64,000 bases of DNA from Endoryza sp044226045 (GTDB lineage: Bacteria; Bacteroidota; Bacteroidia; Chitinophagales; Chitinophagaceae), in NCBI GenBank assembly GCA_044226045.1, contig JBGAHR010000007.1, positions 62,001-126,000 on the forward strand, given 5' to 3'. The notes under the pieces were generated by a model. The model ran no database searches. It worked only from the letters and a program-made list of their open reading frames with translations, and had not been told where the DNA came from. The position numbers and the translations under genes are program-made. How positions within the stretch are numbered: the stretch's first letter is position 1; each line of letters begins with the position of its first letter. Below, piece by piece: positions 7,802-15,296 of this stretch.

Positions 7802-9742
7802 ATGATAAAAAAGATCAGCCAGATTTCTTCAAGAAGTTTATTGATGCTGTTTGCTCTGACGGCCGTTCAGTCTTTGTCTGCCCAGCCCGATCGCTGGCAA
7901 CAACGGGTAAAATATTCCATGGATATTGACATGAACGTACAAACCAACCAGTTTACCGGCAAGCAGAAACTGCAATACACCAATAACTCTCCCGATACGC
8001 TGACCAAAGTATTTTACCATCTCTATTTTAATGCTTTTCAGCCAAACAGTATGATGGATGCCCGCAGCCGTGAGTTGGGAAAGACCCGGATCGGACGCGG
8101 ACAGGATTGGGATGGACGGGTAAGAGACCGCATCCTGAATCTCAAACCGGATGAGATCGGCTATCAGAAAGTACTTTCCTTAAAAATGAACGGCGTTGCG
8201 CAGGAATATAAAACAGAGGAAACCATTTTGCAGGTGAATCTGTCGAAGCCCATTCTTCCGCATACGACCGTAACCTTTGATATGGAATTTGAAGCACAGG
8301 TGCCGTTGCAGGTGAGGAGAAGCGGTCGCGATAATCCCAGCACCGGTGTGCGTTATTCCATGAGCCAGTGGTATCCCAAGTTGTGCGAATACGATTACGA
8401 AGGATGGCATCCTACTCCTTATGTTGCCCGTGAGTTCTATGGCGTATGGGGTGATTATGATGTTCGCATTACCATCGATAAGAATTATATCCTGGGAGGT
8501 ACCGGTTACCTGGTAAATGCCAACCAGATCGGTTATGGCTATGAAGATCCGGGTGCGAAAGTGAACAGACCTGCCGGTGACAAGCTTACCTGGGTGTTCA
8601 CCGCTCCGAATGTGCACGACTTCATGTGGGCAGCGGATCCCGAATACAAACATCTCGTCAGGAGAATTCCCAATGGCCCCACTATTCATGTGCTCTATAA
8701 CTTCCGGGAAAACAATCCCCGCAATGATTCTGCCTGGAATGAAGTGGCTGATGCGGCAGTTACTGTTCTTCCTTTCATTCAACAGAAATTCGGCGCTTAC
8801 CCCTACAAGCAATATTCGTTTATTCATGGCGGTGATGGCGGTATGGAATATCCCATGGGTACACTGTTGTCTGGACCGAGCCTGGGAACAGTGTTCCATG
8901 AGTGGATGCATACCTGGTACCAGATGATGATGGGCACCAATGAAAGTCTTTACCCCTGGATGGACGAAGGATTTACCGATTGGGCAACCGATGAAGTAGA
9001 AGCGTTCTATCGCGATAATGTTACCCGTAAAAGACTGGCCAATAACCCGGCTGCCTTGAAACGACTCGACTCCGCAGCGGCTGTTCTGCCACTGGAACAT
9101 TCCGGGGCCTACCAAAGCTATTTTTATCTCGCCAAAAGCGGGTATGAAGAACCCATGACCACTCACTCCGATCATTACAATACCAACTTTGGATACAGCC
9201 TTGCTGCCTATTCAAAAGGTTCTGTTTTCATGGAACAACTGGGATACATAGTGGGAGCGCCGGTGCGCGACAAGATCCTGCTGGAATATTATCGCCAGTG
9301 GCGTTTCAAGCATCCCAATGTAAACGACTTTATGCGGGTAGCCGAAAAACAAAGTGGAATGAAACTCGATTGGTACAAGGAATATTTTGTCAACACGACA
9401 AAAACCATCGACTACGGAATCGACAGCTTGTGGGAAGTAAATGGAAAGACGAGAATAAGACTCCGCAGAATCGGTAAGATGCCCATGCCCATCGATCTGA
9501 TGATACAATACAAAGACGGGAAACAACTCATCTGTTATATTCCTCAATACCTGATGTTCGGTGAAAAGCCTGCGGAGAATGATACGCCTCGTAAAGTGTT
9601 CCCTTCCTGGAAGTGGACACATCCGGAATATGAACTCGAAATCGATGGAAAGATCGCCAATATCAGATCCATTGAAATAGATGCTACCCAGCGAATGGCA
9701 GATATAGAACGAAAGAATAATAAATTAGAAATTACTTGGTAA
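7802..9742 (+). CDS. secreted M1-family metallopeptidase
   Basis: 646 residues with a signal peptide (cleavage near LSAQ-PD, about residue 28). The M1 (aminopeptidase N-like) zinc site is complete: HEWMH at 366-370 and Glu389 in DEGFTDW, the expected HExxH-x18-E spacing. A GGMEYP motif near 346 replaces the GAMEN exopeptidase motif, as in many Bacteroidota M1 homologues, so free N-terminus recognition is likely but the exact specificity is unknown. The role is probably periplasmic or extracellular peptide degradation. A repeat-rich convergent junction follows the stop. Confidence 0.9.
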   Translation: MIKKISQISSRSLLMLFALTAVQSLSAQPDRWQQRVKYSMDIDMNVQTNQFTGKQKLQYTNNSPDTLTKVFYHLYFNAFQPNSMMDARSRELGKTRIGRGQDWDGRVRDRILNLKPDEIGYQKVLSLKMNGVAQEYKTEETILQVNLSKPILPHTTVTFDMEFEAQVPLQVRRSGRDNPSTGVRYSMSQWYPKLCEYDYEGWHPTPYVAREFYGVWGDYDVRITIDKNYILGGTGYLVNANQIGYGYEDPGAKVNRPAGDKLTWVFTAPNVHDFMWAADPEYKHLVRRIPNGPTIHVLYNFRENNPRNDSAWNEVADAAVTVLPFIQQKFGAYPYKQYSFIHGGDGGMEYPMGTLLSGPSLGTVFHEWMHTWYQMMMGTNESLYPWMDEGFTDWATDEVEAFYRDNVTRKRLANNPAALKRLDSAAAVLPLEHSGAYQSYFYLAKSGYEEPMTTHSDHYNTNFGYSLAAYSKGSVFMEQLGYIVGAPVRDKILLEYYRQWRFKHPNVNDFMRVAEKQSGMKLDWYKEYFVNTTKTIDYGIDSLWEVNGKTRIRLRRIGKMPMPIDLMIQYKDGKQLICYIPQYLMFGEKPAENDTPRKVFPSWKWTHPEYELEIDGKIANIRSIEIDATQRMADIERKNNKLEITW

Positions 9743-9750
9743 AGCATGAG

Positions 9751-9990
9751 CAATTTGCCAATTAGTCAATTTGCCAATGAGCCAATGCGATTACGGATGA
9801 CGGATTACGAATGACGGATGAGATGCAATTTGCCAATTCGTCAATTTGCCAATGAGCCAATGCGATTACGGATCTAAAATTCAAAAGTTAAAAATCAAAA
9901 GTCAAAAATGGATGCTTTTTGGGATTTATAGAAGGAGAGTCGCAAGCAGAGCAAAACGTGAAACGATAAACCTGAAACGCGAAACGATTA
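9751..9990 (+). repeat. composite 8-nt/7-nt intergenic repeat, island B
   Basis: Starting 9 bp after the M1 peptidase stop: octamers CAATTTGC, CAATTAGT, CAATTTGC, CAATGAGC, CAATGCGA (9751-9790), then heptamers TTACGGA/TGACGGA (9791-9820). The whole module restarts at 9826-9872. It is followed by an A-rich module of TCAAAAGT-like units (9876-9910) and a GAAACG-rich module (9956-9990). The 542-bp junction 9743-10284 also holds a terminator at 10071-10098 and a palindrome at 10220-10234. Confidence 0.85.
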
Positions 9991-10062
9991 AATTCCTTTA
10001 AAGAGGGAAATTGAACGACTACGGTTTCTCAAAGTGGCAAAAAGTGACTAGAAGAGAAATAA

Positions 10063-10098
10063 AAAAAGAAAATCCCGCGTGAAGCGGGATTTTTCATT
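10063..10098. terminator. bidirectional intrinsic terminator
   Basis: AATCCCGC (10071-10078), loop GTGAA, GCGGGATT (10084-10091). It is followed by TTTTCATT on the plus strand and, on the minus strand, by a T-rich tract (10070-10061). It can end both the M1 peptidase transcript and that of the minus-strand regulator. Confidence 0.8.
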
Positions 10099-10219
10099 GT
10101 AGAATAAGGTCAGGTTAATGATTCGTGCTTTCAGAAGAAATCTCCGATAAGGTTTAATGATTGACGGTATTTGATTAGCACCTCGATACAAAGATATTCC
10201 CGTCATTTTCCACCCACAA

Positions 10220-10234
10220 TACCACTTTGTGGTA
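10220..10234. promoter_or_regulatory. 15-bp palindrome TACCACTTTGTGGTA, downstream copy
   Basis: Perfect inverted repeat TACCAC-TTT-GTGGTA, 50 bp beyond the stop codon of the NarL-type regulator. The identical 15 bp occur upstream of the same gene at 10971-10985. Confidence 0.6.
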
Positions 10235-10284
10235 ATTCTACTACATTCATTGAACTGGTTAATTACCAGCAGAATAGGGTTAAA

Positions 10285-10935
10285 TTACCGGCCGAAGAAT
10301 TTGTTGATGGCCTCCACCCGGTTGTTCACATGCAGTTTCTCATAAATATGATATACATGCTTGCGAACCGTTTCCTGACTGATGAACAGTTTGGCTGCAA
10401 TTTCCTTGTACAGCATTCCTTTCGCTAACAGTTCAAGGATTTCCTTTTCTCTATTGGACAGTGTGCTCAGGGAAGTGGCATTCGGGTTGGCAGAAACAGA
10501 TTCAGTATTTCTGTTTTGAAAGGCAGCCACCACTTTGCGGGCAATCTGGCTGCTCATCGGCGAGCCGCCGTCATTCAATTCCTTAATGGCTTCCAGTAAT
10601 TTGCCGGGTGCTGTTTTCTTTAATATGTACCCACTGGCGCCTGCGCTCAAAGCTTCGAATATTTTCTCGTCATCCTCATATACCGTACACATCATGAAAA
10701 GTATATCCGGATTATCACCTTTCAGGTGTTTAACGCAATCTATGCCCGTTTCACCCTCTCCAAGATTGATATCCATCAACACTACATTGGGCTTCAAAAT
10801 GGGGATTTTTTCCAGGGCTTCGGCGGCTGAGGCAAAACTTCCAAGCAACAGATGCTCATCAGACATCAGGATAATTTGTTCCAGGGCGGAGCGTATATCC
10901 TTATTGTCATCTACAATACAAACAGATATGACCAT
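10285..10935 (-). CDS. orphan NarL/FixJ-type response regulator
   Basis: 216 residues: receiver domain (1-120) with acidic pair Asp9-Asp10, phosphoacceptor Asp55 (VVLMDINLG) and KK in SGYILKKTAPG, then a LuxR-type helix-turn-helix (LSNREKEILELLAKG...QETVRKHVYHIYEKLHV) at about 155-216. It binds DNA after phosphorylation by a histidine kinase, but no kinase is adjacent, so its partner is unknown. The gene is flanked by two identical palindromes (10220 and 10971). The upstream copy, 35 bp before the ATG, is well placed for autoregulation. Confidence 0.92.
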   Translation of the reverse strand: MVISVCIVDDNKDIRSALEQIILMSDEHLLLGSFASAAEALEKIPILKPNVVLMDINLGEGETGIDCVKHLKGDNPDILFMMCTVYEDDEKIFEALSAGASGYILKKTAPGKLLEAIKELNDGGSPMSSQIARKVVAAFQNRNTESVSANPNATSLSTLSNREKEILELLAKGMLYKEIAAKLFISQETVRKHVYHIYEKLHVNNRVEAINKFFGR

Positions 10936-10970
10936 AGTGCAAAAGTGATCTGTTTTGAAAAGACCGGAAA

Positions 10971-10985
10971 TACCACTTTGTGGTA
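10971..10985. promoter_or_regulatory. 15-bp palindrome TACCACTTTGTGGTA, upstream copy
   Basis: Identical to the copy at 10220-10234 and placed 35 bp upstream of the regulator start codon. A likely operator, possibly bound by the regulator itself; dyad sites with short half-sites are usual for NarL-type dimers. Confidence 0.6.
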
Positions 10986-11026
10986 GTTTTGACTTTACTA
11001 AGTAAAAATACCGGTTAGTAAGATTG

Positions 11027-11665
11027 TTAACGGGTTACCTGCAATACAAATTTATCCTTAAAATATTCTTCGGGGAATAGGTCAAAGATATCCGTTATAT
11101 AAGGTTTTTTTCCGCTTTCATAAATCTCCTGTGCCAGGTCTCCGCCTTTCAGGCACACCAGACCGTTAAAAGTGGCGCCGGGTTTGGGTTTGCGAATGAG
11201 GTGCCGACTCCAGTTGAGGAGGTCCTTAAGAGGGGCTACTGCTCTTGATACCACCGCATCAAACTGCCGATGCTGGATTTCCTCTGCCCGGCTGTGCTGC
11301 GTCGTAACATTTTTCAGCTGCAGAGATTCGGCAACGGCATTTACCACTTTGATTTTCTTACCTATGCTATCGACCAGGTGAAATTTTACTTCAGGAAAAT
11401 AGATCGCCAGTGGAATACCGGGAAAGCCGCCGCCGGTACCCAAATCGATCACTTCAGAACCGGGGGGTATATCAAAAACCGCCGCGATGGCCAGTGAGTG
11501 CAGAACGTGTTTTTCATACAGGCTGTCGATGTCTTTCCTGGAAATGACATTGATCTTTTCATTCCATTCTTTATAGAGCGGACCCAACTGCTTAAACTGG
11601 TCCAGTTGAGTGGGAGTGAAGTCACTGAAATATTTGAGCACTATATCCATCCTGATCAAATCCAT
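11027..11665 (-). CDS. rsmG: 16S rRNA (guanine527-N7)-methyltransferase
   Basis: 212 residues with the SAM-binding motif VIDLGTGGGFPGIPLAI (about residues 70-86) and VVSRAVAPL (about 140), both diagnostic for RsmG (GidB), which methylates G527 of 16S rRNA. The ATG at 11665 overlaps the upstream glycosyltransferase gene by 10 bp; an alternative ATG at 11650 lies just beyond that stop. The pair is probably co-transcribed. Confidence 0.93.
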   Translation of the reverse strand: MDLIRMDIVLKYFSDFTPTQLDQFKQLGPLYKEWNEKINVISRKDIDSLYEKHVLHSLAIAAVFDIPPGSEVIDLGTGGGFPGIPLAIYFPEVKFHLVDSIGKKIKVVNAVAESLQLKNVTTQHSRAEEIQHRQFDAVVSRAVAPLKDLLNWSRHLIRKPKPGATFNGLVCLKGGDLAQEIYESGKKPYITDIFDLFPEEYFKDKFVLQVTR

Positions 11666-12789
11666 TTATGTGAAGGCCTGCGCCAAAGGGCTGGTGCAAA
11701 GATGCAGTAATATATGAACATCCAGATATCCAGTAACCACCACCAGGCAAAGAGATCAGATTCCTGCAATTTTTTCATCGACTTGTAAAATATCCAGGCC
11801 TGCGATACAAACCGGAGTGCAAACACTGCCAGCGCGAGTTTCCAATCGAAGAAAATCAGACTAACAATGAATAAAGGGTAGAAAAGGAAAAAAGAGAAAT
11901 TGTAAACAGTAAGCAGGAATTTATGCTGAGGTTTGTAATAACGAGCCGTAGAGTAATGCCTGTTCTTTTGCCGGATCCAGTTGCCGAGCGTTTTCTTGGG
12001 TTCAGACAGGGTCAGGGTATCTTCCTCAATGGCAATACGGGTGTTATGTTTATTGGCAACTTTATTGATGAACAGGTCATCATCGCCGCCTGGCAGGTGA
12101 TTGATAGAAGAAAAGCCTTTATTCTTGAAGAATAGGTCTTTTTTATAAGAGAGGTTCCTGCCAACACCCATATAAGGTACACCCGCCAGCGCATAGGAAA
12201 GATATTGCAGCGCGGAATGATAGGTCTCGAAGCGAATCAGCTTATTAAGCAAGCCGGGTCTTTTGTGGTAGGATCCATACCCCAGCACAATTTCCACTCC
12301 ATCATCATATGCATCCTGCATGGCATAAATCCAATTTTCTGTGGCGGGAACGCAATCGGCATCGGTGAGGAGGACGATTTCGTATTTGGCTTCCTTGATA
12401 CCGATCGATAGCGGATATTTTTTTCCGGGTATTCCTTTTGCTTCCTGCTCCAGGTTCACCATCTGCAGTCCTTTGAATGTTTTCCGGAATTCTTCGAGCA
12501 GGTAACGGGTATCATCCTGGCTGTTGTGATTAACAACGATTATTTCGTGGGTAGACGGATATTTCTGCACCAGCAGCCCCGGAAGATTGCGAGCCAGGTT
12601 TGCCGCTTCGTCGCGGGCACATACAATCACACTAACCGGATGCTGAAGCCTGTTTCCTTTTAGCGGCTTCCGGTAAAAAGCCAGTCTGCTAAAAAATCCC
12701 CAGTAATACAATAACTGAAGAAGGGTTACAAAACAAAACAGGGCAAACAACAGCATCGGCCAATTAGTCAGCAGTTGCATAAGGTTCAT
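11656..12789 (-). CDS. membrane-anchored family 2 glycosyltransferase
   Basis: 377 residues from the ATG at 12789 (a GTG two codons earlier is less likely). An N-terminal membrane helix (about 8-30) precedes a GT2 domain with VSVIVCARDEAANL, the metal-binding LLTDADCVP, the acceptor-site GGDDDLFINKV and a QxxRH-like element (RQKNRHYST). Two or more C-terminal hydrophobic segments follow. Such enzymes transfer sugars from nucleotide donors to lipid or polysaccharide acceptors at the cytoplasmic face. The acceptor is unknown and no polysaccharide cluster surrounds it. It overlaps rsmG by 10 bp. Confidence 0.85.
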   Translation of the reverse strand: MNLMQLLTNWPMLLFALFCFVTLLQLLYYWGFFSRLAFYRKPLKGNRLQHPVSVIVCARDEAANLARNLPGLLVQKYPSTHEIIVVNHNSQDDTRYLLEEFRKTFKGLQMVNLEQEAKGIPGKKYPLSIGIKEAKYEIVLLTDADCVPATENWIYAMQDAYDDGVEIVLGYGSYHKRPGLLNKLIRFETYHSALQYLSYALAGVPYMGVGRNLSYKKDLFFKNKGFSSINHLPGGDDDLFINKVANKHNTRIAIEEDTLTLSEPKKTLGNWIRQKNRHYSTARYYKPQHKFLLTVYNFSFFLFYPLFIVSLIFFDWKLALAVFALRFVSQAWIFYKSMKKLQESDLFAWWWLLDIWMFIYYCIFAPALWRRPSHKWI

Positions 12790-12859
12790 ATCCACACGCT
12801 TTAGGGGTCGTCAAACGGCGAAAATAGGAGAGATTCGACAATACCACCGGTGTAATCAT

Positions 12860-12887
12860 TTCACACCTGTGAATAATCCTATCTTTG
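12860..12887 (+). promoter_or_regulatory. tgt promoter with TTCACA-CC-TGTGAA dyad
   Basis: TATCTTTG (12880-12887) is an exact TAnnTTTG box ending only 8 bp before the tgt ATG at 12896, so the mRNA should be leaderless or nearly so. A perfect dyad TTCACA-CC-TGTGAA (12860-12873) lies directly upstream, where it would overlap the promoter spacer and could act as an operator. Confidence 0.55.
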
Positions 12888-12895
12888 CGCGTTTT

Positions 12896-14035
12896 ATGGC
12901 GGCATTATCATTCGACTTATTGCATAAGGACCCACAATCCAAGGCCAGGGCGGGTCTTATACGAACCGATCATGGACCGATCGAAACCCCGATTTTTATG
13001 CCGGTAGGCACCGTAGGAAGCGTAAAAGCAGTAAGCCAGCAGCAGCTGACAGAGGAGGTGAAGGCGCAGATTATCCTGGGTAATACCTATCATTTGTATT
13101 TACGACCCGGACTGGAAACACTGGAAGCTGCCGGAGGCCTTCATCGGTTCAACGGTTGGGATCGACCAATTTTGACCGATAGTGGCGGTTACCAGGTTTT
13201 TTCATTGGCGGGCACCCGAAAGATCAAGGAAGAAGGGGTAACGTTTCAAAGTCATATCGACGGCTCCCGTCATTTGTTCACACCGGAAAAAGTAATGGAT
13301 ATCCAGCGTAGTATCGGTGCGGATATTATCATGGCATTTGATGAATGCCCGCCGGGTGGCAGTGAGTTTGCTTACGCAAAAAAATCAATGGAACTGACCC
13401 ATCGTTGGCTCGATCGCTGTTTTACACAGTTTAACCAGTCTCAACCATTGTATGGCTATACCCAGAATCTTTTTCCGATCGTACAGGGAGGTACTTTCAA
13501 AGACCTGCGTCGGCAATCTTGTGAATATGTTCAAACAAAACAAGCCACCGGGCATGCCATTGGCGGATTGAGTGTGGGAGAGCCCGAGCCGGTAATGTAT
13601 GAGATCTGTGACTGGTGTTGTGATCATCTGCCAGCGGATAAGCCCCGTTACCTGATGGGAGTCGGTACACCCTGGAATATTCTCGAATGTATCGGCATGG
13701 GCGTTGATATGTTTGATTGTGTGATGCCAACCCGCAACGGACGCAATGCCATGTTGTTTACCAGCCAGGGGGTGATCAATATTGATAACAAAAAATGGGA
13801 AAAGGATTTTTCGCCACTGGATGACCAGATCGATTGCGACTTCAGCCGTTTTTATTCGAAGGCCTACCTGCGTCATCTCATTAAATCCAAAGAAATACTC
13901 GGGCTGACCATTGCCAGTGTACATAATCTTGCATTCTATTTATGGCTGGTAAAAGAAGCCCGCCAACAAATCATTGCCGGCCAGTTTGAAAACTGGAAGA
14001 AAACCATGATAGAACAGGTGAGGACGCGGTTGTAA
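12896..14035 (+). CDS. tgt: queuine tRNA-ribosyltransferase
   Basis: 379 residues from the ATG at 12896; a GTG at 12869 is upstream of the promoter box and is rejected. It exchanges guanine-34 of GUN-anticodon tRNAs for preQ1. Catalytic Asp95 (LTDSGGYQVFSL) and Asp274 (FDCVMPTRN) are present, as are VQGG and ASVHNLAFYL. The zinc site is unusual: at the canonical CxCxxC position the sequence reads IDCDFS (Cys314), so two of the three cysteine ligands are replaced. The rest of the protein is well conserved, so the enzyme is probably active. Confidence 0.93.
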   Translation: MAALSFDLLHKDPQSKARAGLIRTDHGPIETPIFMPVGTVGSVKAVSQQQLTEEVKAQIILGNTYHLYLRPGLETLEAAGGLHRFNGWDRPILTDSGGYQVFSLAGTRKIKEEGVTFQSHIDGSRHLFTPEKVMDIQRSIGADIIMAFDECPPGGSEFAYAKKSMELTHRWLDRCFTQFNQSQPLYGYTQNLFPIVQGGTFKDLRRQSCEYVQTKQATGHAIGGLSVGEPEPVMYEICDWCCDHLPADKPRYLMGVGTPWNILECIGMGVDMFDCVMPTRNGRNAMLFTSQGVINIDNKKWEKDFSPLDDQIDCDFSRFYSKAYLRHLIKSKEILGLTIASVHNLAFYLWLVKEARQQIIAGQFENWKKTMIEQVRTRL

Positions 14036-14053
14036 AAGGGAAATGGGCGAATG

Positions 14054-14395
14054 GGATGACGGATTACGGATGACGAATTACGGATGGCGGATTAAATGCA
14101 ATTTGCCAATTCGTCAATCGTCGTTGTCCGGTGAAAACGCTGCGGGTGCAATTGGTCAATAAGCCAATGAGATGACAAAAGCAATGAGCCAATGCGATTT
14201 CGGTATTCGCTCCCGATCTCATTCTCGCTCCAGGAAACCGCCTGGCTTTATTCTATCGCCGTTCATTGGCAAATTGCCCCATTGTCTGATTGACCAATTG
14301 CGCACTCTACGTTTGGCCCGGATAACAATAATTGGCATATTAGTACATCGTATTCCATCCGACATCCGTAATTCGTCATCCGTAATCCGTAATTG
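14054..14395. repeat. composite 8-nt/7-nt intergenic repeat, island C (inverted arrangement)
   Basis: The whole 378-bp convergent junction is repeat material. Plus-oriented heptamers (GGATTAC/GGATGAC/GAATTAC) are at 14054-14093 and plus octamers at 14097-14118 and 14148-14195. A pyrimidine tract at 14206-14231 is the reverse complement of the GAGCGG type. Minus-oriented octamers follow at 14263-14302 and minus-oriented heptamers at 14356-14395. The two halves point outward from the stop codons of tgt and the hydrolase. No gene is visible in 14036-14413. Confidence 0.85.
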
Positions 14396-14413
14396 TATTG
14401 GCCAATTCCACGA

Positions 14414-15199
14414 TTATTTTCTCTTCTGTCTGAACAACCAGGGAAGCAACTCTTTCTCTGCAAAGGCGTTTTTCCAGCTGTCGTGCCCCACGCCCGGGTA
14501 TTCGGTATACAGTACCCTGGCTCCGGACGCTTTGAGGGAGTTGTTCATCAATCTTGAATTGCCTACCGGCACCGCCGGATCTTTGTCTCCATGGAACATC
14601 CAGACCGGCATTTTCTTCGCATATACAGGTACTTTAGCAGGATCGCCGGCGCCGCAAATCGGAATAGCCGCCGCAAAAAAACCAGGCTTTCTCCACAGGA
14701 TCTCAAAGGTTCCCATACCACCCATTGATAATCCTCCTACATAGATTTTTTTCTTATTCACCTTTCCCGAGGCGGCCCACTCGTCGAGCATTTCCATCAC
14801 CAGGAGGAGTGCGGTAGTGGGGGGCTTGGAAGATTCAAAGGAGAAGGCGCCCAGTGAATCGGCTATGCTCTTTCGGGACATCTGCGCCCAAAAGCTATTA
14901 ACAGGACATTGCGGGAAAATTACGATGGCCGGGAAATTTTTTCGATTTTCTTCTTTCAGAAACAGGTCAGCGCCCCAGGCCAGTTGAAGGTTGTTGTCCT
15001 TGCCTCGCTCCCCCGAACCATGCAGAAAAACAACCAGTGGATATTTCTTCCCAGGTTTATAATTGAGCGGATACAGAATCCGGTAGTTCAGGGTATCTGA
15101 CCCTTTGATAAAACTGGCCTTTTCGTACTGCGGGAAATTTTGTGAAAAGGCGGAGGAAATCAGCAAGGTCAGGGCTATGAATACAAGGAGCTTTTTCAT
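14414..15199 (-). CDS. secreted alpha/beta hydrolase (esterase/phospholipase-like)
   Basis: 261 residues from the ATG at 15199, giving a signal peptide MKKLLVFIALTLLISSAFSQ. The catalytic triad is visible: Ser158 in GGLSMGGMG, Asp207 in HGDKDPAVP and His239 in GVGHDSW, with the oxyanion region FLHGSGERG. This pattern fits the predicted-peptidase/poly(3-hydroxybutyrate) depolymerase-like esterases of the periplasm. The substrate is unknown; feruloyl esterase or carboxylesterase activity would be equally consistent. It is divergent from the LptF/LptG-type gene and convergent with tgt. Confidence 0.82.
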   Translation of the reverse strand: MKKLLVFIALTLLISSAFSQNFPQYEKASFIKGSDTLNYRILYPLNYKPGKKYPLVVFLHGSGERGKDNNLQLAWGADLFLKEENRKNFPAIVIFPQCPVNSFWAQMSRKSIADSLGAFSFESSKPPTTALLLVMEMLDEWAASGKVNKKKIYVGGLSMGGMGTFEILWRKPGFFAAAIPICGAGDPAKVPVYAKKMPVWMFHGDKDPAVPVGNSRLMNNSLKASGARVLYTEYPGVGHDSWKNAFAEKELLPWLFRQKRK

Positions 15200-15278
15200 A
15201 ATTGAAATATACGACTCATTTTGAAATGCTTTCACAAACTGTTCACGCCCTGCCTCTTTACAGACCATATTTTTTATC

Positions 15279-15286
15279 TATTTTTG
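15279..15286 (+). promoter_or_regulatory. -7 box of the LptF/LptG-type gene (TATTTTTG)
   Basis: An exact TAnnTTTG match ending 10 bp before the ATG at 15297, predicting a leader of only a few nucleotides. The -33 element is not clear. Confidence 0.5.
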
Positions 15287-15296
15287 ACGCTTGCAG

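Noticed and set aside
8180..9175. 331-codon minus-strand frame
   Set aside because: Antisense to the M1 peptidase across its zinc site; no independent domain or promoter.
12869..12895. GTG start giving Tgt nine extra residues
   Set aside because: It would place the start upstream of the TATCTTTG promoter box; the ATG at 12896 matches the family N-terminus.
14036..14413. CRISPR array or insertion sequence in the repeat-rich junction
   Set aside because: Units are 7-8 nt and contiguous without unique spacers, and there is no transposase or terminal repeat of IS type.
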